Below, in pieces: positions 8,506 through 15,168 of a stretch of DNA of 16,390 bases. The notes below the pieces were generated by a model, which did not search any database, was not told where the DNA came from, and saw only the letters and a program-made list of their open reading frames with translations. The stretch comes from Candidatus Auribacterota bacterium (GTDB lineage: Bacteria; Auribacterota; JAFGBW01), in NCBI GenBank assembly GCA_016932965.1, contig JAFGBW010000169.1, positions 1-16,390 on the forward strand. Reading direction: 5' to 3'. Position numbers and translations under genes: made by a program. The stretch's first letter is position 1; every line of letters starts with the position of its first letter.

Positions 8506-8625
8506 GAATGCTCCTTATATTGGGAGTGATACAAATATATTAATTAATCATCCTTATTCATGTTTAACAGATCTCATGACCTGGGTCTGCTGCTGAATCA
8601 ACCAACAACTTACAACCATTGACCA

Positions 8626-8645
8626 TTCTCAATTCTTAATTCTCA
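8626..8645 (-). repeat. AATTGAGAATT repeat abutting the mlaD stop
   Basis: On the minus strand TGAGAATTAAGAATTGAGAA begins at the base immediately after the mlaD TAG codon. It lies in the 140-bp mlaD-mlaC gap. Confidence 0.55.
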
Positions 8646-9092
8646 CTACACTTTTCCAAAAACAAACTTGCTGATCAGTTCCTCGATATCAACACCGGAT
8701 TCAGTATCCGTGATCATGTCTCCATCTTTCAGATGCTGATCCGCTCCTCCCAGGGTCAGCTTGATGTACTTATCTCCGATGATACCGCTGGTTTTAATGG
8801 AGGCAATGACATCGGTGTCGATTTTGATATCTTTCTTTATCATCATTTCCACCATAGCCACTTCGGTTTTCGGGTCCAGGTAATAATCCCCCACTTTTCC
8901 GACCGGAATGCCGGAAATTTCAACGCGCGCGCCCTTTTTCAGACCGGAAACAGAAGTGAAGCGGGCCTTCAGGACATATTCCCTTGAGCTGAAGATATCA
9001 AGCTTACCCAGCCGGATACTCATGTATCCGATGCAAAAAATGCCGATCATGACAAATAAACCCACCGTTATTTCCAAATACTCTCTTTTCAT
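8646..9092 (-). CDS. mlaD: MlaD MCE-domain protein of the lipid transporter
   Basis: This is a 148-residue single-MCE protein, anchored in the inner membrane. It forms a hexameric ring that passes lipid between MlaC and the MlaFE transporter. One N-terminal TM helix (about 8-28) follows MKREYLE. The MCE domain covers about 38-117, with the hallmark GLKKGARVEISGIPVGKV and TSGIIGDKYIKLTLG segments. It is a little shorter than E. coli MlaD (183) because the C-terminal tail is short. The ATG at 9092 has GAGAGG about 4 bases upstream. The gap to mlaF is 66 bp and contains an AATTGAGAATT repeat. Confidence 0.93.
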   Translation of the reverse strand: MKREYLEITVGLFVMIGIFCIGYMSIRLGKLDIFSSREYVLKARFTSVSGLKKGARVEISGIPVGKVGDYYLDPKTEVAMVEMMIKKDIKIDTDVIASIKTSGIIGDKYIKLTLGGADQHLKDGDMITDTESGVDIEELISKFVFGKV

Positions 9093-9138
9093 ATAGCCTC
9101 TCTATTCAAATCCATCCGATCTTATATACTTTAACCGG

Positions 9139-9152
9139 AAATTCTCAATTCC
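9139..9152 (-). repeat. AATTGAGAATT repeat after the mlaF stop
   Basis: On the minus strand GGAATTGAGAATTT lies 6 bases after the mlaF TGA, in the mlaF-mlaD gap. It is a shorter copy of the repeat seen after mlaD and mlaA. Confidence 0.45.
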
Positions 9153-9158
9153 TTTTCA

Positions 9159-10367
9159 TCAACTCAGGTGAAACCGTCCTATCACCTTCATGGTTTTCTC
9201 GGTCTCATCAACAACGTGATCGATATGAGTCATGTCTCCGGACTCAGCCACTCCTGCGCTGATGGTATAACTCATGGCCTGAAATCCTTCCGGAGGCAGC
9301 GGAGGATAATTCTTCAACGCTTCACCCAGTTTTCTTAACAGCAAATCGGCCATCATTTTCTTGATATTGGGTAAAATCGTCAGAATCTGATTGTCGCTGT
9401 AACGCGAATGCTCGCAGGAAACACGGAGAAAACTCTCAATGAATGCCGCAAGGTGTTTGAGGACTTTCTGTCCGGTAATGAAACCCAAAGTCTCATTGAT
9501 TTTATCCAGCCCGTCAATTCTGAATAAGATAACGGAGAAAAAGCTCTCAGCGGGGATGGCTCTGTTGATGGTGAATTTCTGGGTGATCTGGCTTTTGGTA
9601 TGGAGTCCTGTCAATTCGTCTTTTAGGTTTTCAACTCCCTTGATGAATTCCTTCACGACGGAATTGTCCACAAAGGGGATCTCCTCGGGCAGGCAGTCGG
9701 CGATGATCTCTCCCTTGTCCAGCATGGCAACCCTCTGGGAAACATAAAACACATCCGGAATGTCATGGCTCACGATCACCGCGGTGAAACCGAATTTGCG
9801 CTGCATATGGGATATCATGCTGTGGACGGCATTTCTCCGTATGGGATCCAATCCGGTTGTCGGTTCGTCAATCAAGATGATTTCAGGGTCCACGACAAGC
9901 GCTCTGGCCAGGCCGACGCGTTTTTTCATGCCGCCGGAAATTTCGGACGGATATTTTTCTACGATATCCGTGATTTCCAGTTTTTCCAGCTTATCCATGA
10001 CTCTTCTCCTGATCTCTTTCTCATTGAGTCTGGTGGTTTCCCGCAGCGGAAGCGCCACATTATCATAGATATTGATGGAATCAAACAAAGCGCCGTTTTG
10101 AAACATATAACTGAATTTGGACCTGGCGCGCTGCCTTTCCTCAGGGCGCAGCTTGGCCATATTTTTCCCCTCGAAAAAAATGTCGCCGGAAGTGGGTTCC
10201 AAAAGTCCGATCATATGTTTCAGAAGAACGGTTTTCCCCGTTCCGCTTTTACCGATGATGGCGGTCACTTTTCCCCGGAAAATTTTCAGGTTGATCCGGT
10301 TGAGGATCACCTGCGATCCAAAGGATTTCGTCACGTTATTGAATTCAATCACGACATCCGTATCCAT
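9159..10367 (-). CDS. mlaF: MlaF ATPase fused to a degenerate GGDEF domain
   Basis: This 402-residue protein is about 130 longer than E. coli MlaF (269). Residues 1-245 are a full ABC ATPase of the Mla type: Walker A GKSGTGKT (39-46), signature SGGMKKR (144-150), Walker B ILIDEP (164-169) and H-loop His201. It should power phospholipid transport through MlaE and MlaD. Residues about 248-398 match a GGDEF domain in layout: DELTGLHTK at 250-258, RIDGLDKINETLG near 283-295, then GQKVL, and SAGVAE near 370-375. The GGDEF pentad is replaced by SDNQI (324-328). The first metal-binding Asp is Arg, and the RxxD inhibitory site reads RVSC (315-318). Diguanylate cyclase activity is therefore not expected; a regulatory or nucleotide-sensing role is inferred. 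The ATG at 10367 is 4 bases after the mlaE stop and lacks a clear SD, so coupling is likely. Confidence 0.92.
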   Translation of the reverse strand: MDTDVVIEFNNVTKSFGSQVILNRINLKIFRGKVTAIIGKSGTGKTVLLKHMIGLLEPTSGDIFFEGKNMAKLRPEERQRARSKFSYMFQNGALFDSINIYDNVALPLRETTRLNEKEIRRRVMDKLEKLEITDIVEKYPSEISGGMKKRVGLARALVVDPEIILIDEPTTGLDPIRRNAVHSMISHMQRKFGFTAVIVSHDIPDVFYVSQRVAMLDKGEIIADCLPEEIPFVDNSVVKEFIKGVENLKDELTGLHTKSQITQKFTINRAIPAESFFSVILFRIDGLDKINETLGFITGQKVLKHLAAFIESFLRVSCEHSRYSDNQILTILPNIKKMMADLLLRKLGEALKNYPPLPPEGFQAMSYTISAGVAESGDMTHIDHVVDETEKTMKVIGRFHLS

Positions 10368-10371
10368 GGCA

Positions 10372-11169
10372 TCACATCAAAAAGGCGGTTAAAATATAGT
10401 CTGATATTAAAATAGTGACACTGGAAATCACGACGGAACTCGTTGTGGCAGTACTGACCGCTTCAGACCCTTTGCCTCCGGTGCGCAGCGAATCGCAGAA
10501 AAAACCGCGATAAGAACTGATGGCGGCCAGGACATAACCGAAAAAGACGGGTTTAATGAGGCCGTTGACAACGTCGCTCATGTCGGTTGAGGAAATCATG
10601 TTGTTGATGAAAACGCCGGAATTCAAATCCAGCATGACTACGCCTGTGATATAGCCGCCAAATATTCCGACCATATCTCCGATGGCGGTCAACAGGGGAA
10701 CAGCCAGGACAGCGGCGATGATTTTCGGGCTGACCAGATACTTGATCGGATTGATGTTCATGGTATAGAGCGCGTCAATCTGTTCTGAGATGCGCATGCT
10801 TCCCAGTTCGGATGAAATGAAGGACCCTGCTCTTCCAGTGACCATGAGGGCGGTCAATACCGGCCCCAGTTCCCGGATGAGCGTCAATGCGACGGCTCCT
10901 CCCAGGAGTCCTTCTGAACCAAAACGGCTGAGCGTATAATATCCCTGGAGTCCGAGGACCATCCCGGTAAAAAAAGCGGTGAGACAGACAACAAAGACGG
11001 ACTTGACCCCGATATGAAACATTTCCTCCACAATACGCTTCCATTTAAAGGGCGCATGAAAGCAAAGCATGGTGGCGTCCATAACAAAAAGGGACAATTT
11101 CCCCAGGGCTCTTAAAGAAGACAGGGTCTGGGCTCCATGAGATCTGATTTGTTCCAGAATAAGCTCCAT
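10372..11169 (-). CDS. mlaE: MlaE permease of the lipid transporter
   Basis: This is a 265-residue MlaE/YrbE-family inner-membrane permease, the membrane subunit that pairs with MlaF. I chose ATG 11169, which has AGGA 8 bases upstream and falls 4 bases after the preceding stop. A longer frame from 11253 would overlap the upstream gene by 80 bp and add 28 non-family residues. Features are an amphipathic N-terminus, several TM segments from about 53 onward, and the family-defining RELGPVLTALMVTGRAGS segment (99-116) followed by SELGSMRISEQIDAL. The C-terminal half has the usual KPVFFGYVLA and GFFCDSLRTGGKGSEAVS motifs. It is tightly linked to mlaF. Confidence 0.94.
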   Translation of the reverse strand: MELILEQIRSHGAQTLSSLRALGKLSLFVMDATMLCFHAPFKWKRIVEEMFHIGVKSVFVVCLTAFFTGMVLGLQGYYTLSRFGSEGLLGGAVALTLIRELGPVLTALMVTGRAGSFISSELGSMRISEQIDALYTMNINPIKYLVSPKIIAAVLAVPLLTAIGDMVGIFGGYITGVVMLDLNSGVFINNMISSTDMSDVVNGLIKPVFFGYVLAAISSYRGFFCDSLRTGGKGSEAVSTATTSSVVISSVTILISDYILTAFLM

Positions 11170-11173
11170 GTTT

Positions 11174-11512
11174 TCAGTCCTGATTTCCTGGTTTAAGATC
11201 CTGCAGCGGCAAAGTGGGAACTTGATGCTGGAGAGGGAGAGTCTCCGCGTCATGGGCCGAGGGATAAGGTTTCCACCATCTGGTCTTGTACTTCAGTCCG
11301 TGTCTGAATTTGGACCGGTAAAAGGAAATCACGTTCGCAATCAGATTCACCAGATTGATGAGAAAGCACAACACGGCTATTGTCAGAATCAGAAGAGATC
11401 CCTGCGAAAAAGGGGGCTGTTCATAGGCAAGAAAAACTAGCGATACTGCTAACACAATTCCGCAATTGAAGAACAACACACTGTATTTGAATATGAAAAA
11501 GACAAGATTCAC
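11174..11512 (-). CDS. Small two-TM membrane protein of unknown function
   Basis: This is a 112-residue protein with two hydrophobic segments (about 3-29 and 38-65), followed by a basic, Trp/Pro/His-containing cytoplasmic or periplasmic tail. The start is GTG at 11512, overlapping the previous stop as GTGA (4 bases), which points to coupled translation. No in-frame ATG exists before or within the TM segments. It ends 4 bases before the mlaE start, so it belongs to the same transcription unit. I do not recognise a family. It could be an accessory subunit of the transporter or of the PilP-like protein. Confidence 0.75.
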   Translation of the reverse strand: MNLVFFIFKYSVLFFNCGIVLAVSLVFLAYEQPPFSQGSLLILTIAVLCFLINLVNLIANVISFYRSKFRHGLKYKTRWWKPYPSAHDAETLPLQHQVPTLPLQDLKPGNQD

Positions 11513-11895
11513 TGGATGGTCACTTCGACCAATTCTCCATCCACTTCAAAAACCACGTACTCTTTTTCAACGGTCCGGATGACAGCGATTCCCTTCACCC
11601 TGTCTCCAATCCCGTAAATATTATCATCGCCGTCAACAAGGATAGCGGGCCTTTTCATGTCCCACACGATGGTATTCAATTTGATCCCTGCTTTCTCGAG
11701 TTTTTGCCGGCCGGTCAATTCATCCAGGGACGGTTCCGGGACTTTAGGACCGGTATCTTCCGAGACGGCAAAGAAAGGGTCCCTTTTGCCTTTGCTGTCG
11801 TAAACAAAATTTTCCTTTTTGGAAACAGTTGATTCGCCGCACAAAAGGGGAAACAACATCACGCTAAATAAAAAACATAGAACATATTTATTCAT
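11509..11895 (-). CDS. PilP/GspC-like small periplasmic protein
   Basis: This 128-residue protein has a signal peptide (about 1-20), though the cysteine in PLLCG does not fit a good lipobox. A KRDPFF motif at about 37-42 is typical of PilP-type proteins. The C-terminal beta domain (about 70-128) reads like the PilP/GspC homology region: a G-x-x-L-x-x-I-V-W start, AILVDGDDNIYGIGDRV, then alternating strands ending VDGELVEVTIQ. PilP and GspC normally link inner-membrane pilus or secretion parts to the secretin, but no such partners are in the window. Its place here, just before the Mla genes, suggests a different envelope role. The ATG at 11895 has GAGGA 9 bases upstream. It lies 91 bp after the kinase gene. 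Confidence 0.7.
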   Translation of the reverse strand: MNKYVLCFLFSVMLFPLLCGESTVSKKENFVYDSKGKRDPFFAVSEDTGPKVPEPSLDELTGRQKLEKAGIKLNTIVWDMKRPAILVDGDDNIYGIGDRVKGIAVIRTVEKEYVVFEVDGELVEVTIQ

Positions 11896-11986
11896 GAATG
11901 AATTCCTCGATTTCTTAAACTGACTTATGATTTTGTATTTTTCAACAAAACAGGGAAAAAATCAATTTCTTTTTCTCTGAATTTTA

Positions 11987-13471
11987 TTATAGGCAGGTTA
12001 GAGGCAGGCGGATCTGCACCTCCGTTCCTCCAGATGCGCGGCTTTGGATGACAAGCGTACCCCAGTGATTTTGAATGATCTCCCTGGAAATGAACAGCCC
12101 CAAACCTGTCCCCGGAACCTGGCTTTTCCCATAATCCCCCTTGGTTGTAAAAAAGGGTTCAAAGATTCTTTCCATATCCGAGTCAAGAATACCTGTTCCT
12201 GTGTCTTTGAATAAAAGCAGGGCATAGCCGTTTTCCTTGCTTACTGAAACATCAAGAAAGCCGCTGTTTCTCATGGCGTCCCTGGCATTGGTCAGAATAT
12301 TCAAAAAAACCTGCTGAATCTGCTGTGCATCCATGTTGCAGAACAAATCTGTATTTCCTGAAACCGAAATCCGTATCCCGAAATGCATCAATTCCTGGCG
12401 GATCAGACTCACACTTTTCATGAGCACATCATGAATATTTGCCGATGCAAAGGCCGGAGGGGACGGCCTGGCATAATTCAGCAGATTTTTTGTGATAGCC
12501 ATGCCGGATTGGACGGCATCCATGATATTTTGCATAGATTCCCTGGAGTATCGGCCGTCGTTCATCTCAAGCGAGGCTTCCACATCCATTGAGATGGCTG
12601 AAAGGATGTTATTGAATTCATGAGCCAAACCGCCCGCGAGTTTCCCGATGGAGGCGATCTTTTCCACAGCCAGAACCTGCTCCTTCAGGACATTTTTTTC
12701 CCTGATGTGCAGGATCATCTGATGAAAAGAGTCGGAGAGAAGGCCGATTTCATTGGCGGTTTTTGGGGGAAGTTCCACATCCAGATTTCCGGAGGAAATT
12801 TTCCTCGTGGCTTTAACCAGCATCAAAACAGGCTGGACAATGCCGTTTGAGAAATACGTTCCCAGGATGGAAAAAATCAGGAAAAGAACCACGCTGAGAA
12901 TGAGCGCGTCTTTTTTCGACCTTGCCAGTTCCTTTTCCATTCCATCCAGGGAAAAAAGCACATTGGCATATCCCAGGTCCCGGGATTCTTCCTGCAGCGA
13001 AGGCTCCTCATAAAGAGGGGTATAAACAGCCGTTTTATTCTGGATCTGAATTTTACTTTTAAAATAGAGGAATTTTCTGTTTTCATATAAAAACAATCCT
13101 CCTTTTTCTGAAGGATGTCTTCCCTCCTGACAAAGCCCGACTATCGGGGCCATATCAGTCTCTTCCTGAAATCTTCCGCTGGAGGCAAGGATATCTCCTT
13201 TATTATTTTCAATGAAAACCAGAAATACATCCTGATCCGTCATGATCCCTTTCAGGTAGTTTTGCAGGTCATTTCTGTCATCAGCCCAGACTCCGTACTG
13301 GCTGTCCACCGCAAGGTTTCTGCACAGGGTAACGCCGTTTTTTTCAAGTGCGGAAAGAAAAATAATTTTTTGCTTATGGATATAAAGGACCGTGGTGAGA
13401 AGCACGGACAGGCTTGTGATGGATAGGATAAGGAGATTGATCTTAAGGCTGAGGGTCTTACGATACTGCAT
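11987..13471 (-). CDS. Membrane sensor histidine kinase (HAMP-HisKA-HATPase)
   Basis: This is a 494-residue histidine kinase. TM1 is about 9-31, a periplasmic sensor region spans about 32-185, TM2 about 187-208, and HAMP about 209-262. The dimerisation/phosphoacceptor domain contains GGLAHEFNNILSAI with the phosphoacceptor His284; the HEFNN form is typical of the NtrB/PAS-type HisKA group. The ATPase domain has the N-box NILTNARDAM (391-400), G1 DTGTGI (423-428) and G2 GTGLGL (454-459), so it should be active. It overlaps the upstream binding-protein gene by 14 bp, making that protein a likely periplasmic ligand presenter. The probable partner regulator is the first gene of the cluster (15055). 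No receiver is fused to it. Confidence 0.93.
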   Translation of the reverse strand: MQYRKTLSLKINLLILSITSLSVLLTTVLYIHKQKIIFLSALEKNGVTLCRNLAVDSQYGVWADDRNDLQNYLKGIMTDQDVFLVFIENNKGDILASSGRFQEETDMAPIVGLCQEGRHPSEKGGLFLYENRKFLYFKSKIQIQNKTAVYTPLYEEPSLQEESRDLGYANVLFSLDGMEKELARSKKDALILSVVLFLIFSILGTYFSNGIVQPVLMLVKATRKISSGNLDVELPPKTANEIGLLSDSFHQMILHIREKNVLKEQVLAVEKIASIGKLAGGLAHEFNNILSAISMDVEASLEMNDGRYSRESMQNIMDAVQSGMAITKNLLNYARPSPPAFASANIHDVLMKSVSLIRQELMHFGIRISVSGNTDLFCNMDAQQIQQVFLNILTNARDAMRNSGFLDVSVSKENGYALLLFKDTGTGILDSDMERIFEPFFTTKGDYGKSQVPGTGLGLFISREIIQNHWGTLVIQSRASGGTEVQIRLPLTCL

Positions 13472-14459
13472 ACTCTGCCTTTATTTTTTTAAAGGAAACG
13501 CTCTTCATCCTTATTCCGTCAGGAATGCTCAATTCAAACGCCTTCACCATGTTTTCATTCAAAATCAGTTCATATTCCCTGCATTGCAATGACGGCTGAG
13601 TTTGCTTTTCCTTCTCGCGGCCTGCGATTCCCAAAGCGCTCATCATCAATGCAGTTGTTTTCTGTACTACCTCATCTGTTTTAAAGGAAAAAGAGGCCAG
13701 CGCGCCGTTTTCGAGAAGCTTATAATATTCAGAAAAGACATAAAAATTCCGGGTCATGCTGAGGAGCATTATTTTTTTCATGGCGGACCGTCTTAAAAGG
13801 ATTGGATCAGGCAGAAAATAAAAGGCCTGAATGTTATAACGGAAGATCAGTGATTCAAGCGCCCCGGGGAGACTGGTCTCATTGTCAATGGGACGAGCGA
13901 TCAGTTCCAGCCCGGAATTAAAAGCGCTTTCTTTTAAACCTGGAACAATCCGGCTGAAAAAACGGCGGGAATAGATCAGGCCTATTTTTTTCAAAGACGG
14001 TGAAATTGTCTTTAAACAGGAAAAAGGGGACTGCATGTCCAGATTGATATAAACCCCTCTCATCAGCGGGGTTTCTTCCATGATCTGATCCATGAGATCA
14101 ATGTGATAAACCATGGTAAAAACGATGGGGATATTTTTGAAATTCTGTGCCATGAATTCCGTCTGCCAGGGGCCGATGGTAACGATCAGGTCAGGAGAAA
14201 CATTTTTAATATCCGCGATGAAATCTTCACTCTTTTCGCCTGCATCCAGAGTATAACTATACTCTTTGAGGGAGATTTTTTCTTTTTTCAAAGATGTTAT
14301 GATTTCCCTGCTGACCGGCAGATAATAAGGATTGCTTTTACCTGCCACCATGCAGATGGAGTATTCTTCGGCATGGGAGAAAAAACACGAAAAGAAAAGA
14401 AGAATACAAGAATTGAGAATTGAAAATTGAGAGTTGAGAATTTTGAATTGTGGATGCAA
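13458..14459 (-). CDS. ABC_sub_bind-family periplasmic binding protein, TTG start
   Basis: This is a 333-residue protein of the ABC_sub_bind (TrpX-like) type: two alternating alpha/beta lobes with segments such as SPDLIVTIGPWQTEFM, IPIVFTMVYH, LKKIGLIYSRRF and a terminal ALGI region. The only reasonable start is TTG at 14459. No ATG precedes the mature domain, and the signal peptide (about 1-30, ending SHA) needs it. The first part of the signal peptide is encoded by the AATTCTCAATT repeat. No ABC permease or ATPase for uptake adjoins it. The 3' end overlaps the histidine kinase by 14 bp, so a ligand-sensing role for the kinase is inferred. The ligand is unknown; family members bind amino acids or other small molecules. 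Confidence 0.85.
   Translation of the reverse strand: MHPQFKILNSQFSILNSCILLFFSCFFSHAEEYSICMVAGKSNPYYLPVSREIITSLKKEKISLKEYSYTLDAGEKSEDFIADIKNVSPDLIVTIGPWQTEFMAQNFKNIPIVFTMVYHIDLMDQIMEETPLMRGVYINLDMQSPFSCLKTISPSLKKIGLIYSRRFFSRIVPGLKESAFNSGLELIARPIDNETSLPGALESLIFRYNIQAFYFLPDPILLRRSAMKKIMLLSMTRNFYVFSEYYKLLENGALASFSFKTDEVVQKTTALMMSALGIAGREKEKQTQPSLQCREYELILNENMVKAFELSIPDGIRMKSVSFKKIKAEYAVS
14409..14450. repeat. AATTGAGAATT repeat overlapping a signal-peptide coding region
   Basis: Four imperfect units of about 9-11 bases (ATTGAGAATT, TTGAAAATT, GAGTTGAGAATT, TTGAATTG) run in tandem. On the minus strand they encode roughly residues 4-17 of the binding protein (QFKILNSQFSILNS), a visible internal peptide repeat, KILNSQF/SILNS. 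Confidence 0.65.
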
Positions 14460-14473
14460 AATAAACAGTTCTT

Positions 14474-15055
14474 TTAAATCATTAACGGAATTTCCAGCAG
14501 TTCTTCCACCTTATGCATCAGATCAGACAATTTGAAGGGTTTGGCGAGATAATCATCGAAACCGGAAGAAAGAAGGGTCTTAATTTCATCATCCTTAACA
14601 AAGCCGGAAATGGCAATGACCTTGGTTGCTTTTTGTTCAGGGTGCTTGCGGATTGTCTTGATGACCTCATAACCGTTGATGTCGCCAAGCATGATATCCA
14701 AAATTACGAGATGAGGTTTAAAGGATTCCATCAGCACGCCGGCCCTGAATCCGGAAGAAGCCGTCTCCACCTCGTAAACAGATTTGGTCTTGAAATAACG
14801 CAATAGGGACCGCATGACCCGTTCATCATCATCCACAAGAAGGATCTTCTTTTTAGAAGAGATAGATGAGGGGATCGGTATATGATTTACGGTCATGAAC
14901 CGGAGCAGTTCATTTCGTTCGATTCGGAAGGTTCTGCCGCCGCCTGCGCGAAAACAAAACAATTTCCCCTCTTTAATGCGGCGATGAATGGTCCAGACAG
15001 TGGTCTGGCAGAACCGGGCTGCTTCTTCTATATTATAGGATGTCTGGAGGATCAT
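14474..15055 (-). CDS. Response regulator with N-terminal excisionase-type HTH and C-terminal receiver
   Basis: This is a 193-residue protein. Residues about 6-56 form a MerR/excisionase-like helix-turn-helix (NIEEAARFCQTTVWTIHRRIKEG, then a wing with RTFRIERNEL). Residues about 69-190 form a receiver with the acidic pocket DDD at 75-77, phosphoacceptor Asp120 in LVILD, Ser150 in place of the usual Thr/Ser, and Lys172 in AKPF. All key residues are present, so phosphorylation is expected. The order is the reverse of common regulators, which carry the receiver first. It is probably the partner of the kinase at 11987-13471 and may regulate this cluster. The ATG at 15055 has only a weak SD (AGGGA, about 10 bases upstream). 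Confidence 0.9.
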   Translation of the reverse strand: MILQTSYNIEEAARFCQTTVWTIHRRIKEGKLFCFRAGGGRTFRIERNELLRFMTVNHIPIPSSISSKKKILLVDDDERVMRSLLRYFKTKSVYEVETASSGFRAGVLMESFKPHLVILDIMLGDINGYEVIKTIRKHPEQKATKVIAISGFVKDDEIKTLLSSGFDDYLAKPFKLSDLMHKVEELLEIPLMI

Positions 15056-15099
15056 GAGCTGTTTTCCCTACTGCTATCTGATTTTTTAGGATATACAAT

Positions 15100-15128
15100 A
15101 TTATATACATAAGGAACAACAGGAAAAA
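15100..15128 (-). promoter_or_regulatory. Possible promoter for the regulator and downstream cluster
   Basis: A perfect TATAAT lies on the minus strand at 15105-15100, giving a leader of about 40 bases to the ATG at 15055. The -35 position (about 15123-15128) is only TTTTTC. The weak -35 is compatible with an activated promoter, but this is a sequence match only. Confidence 0.35.
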
Positions 15129-15168
15129 ACTCAGTCCTCCGGTCCTTTGTTGCCAATTACAGTTCCTT

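Noticed and set aside
9765-10415. 216-codon plus-strand open frame opposite mlaF
   Set aside because: It is fully antisense to a conserved ABC ATPase, and its composition follows from the opposite coding strand.
10372-11253. Longer mlaE start at 11253
   Set aside because: It would overlap the upstream gene by 80 bp and add residues unlike the MlaE family. The ATG at 11169 has a proper SD.
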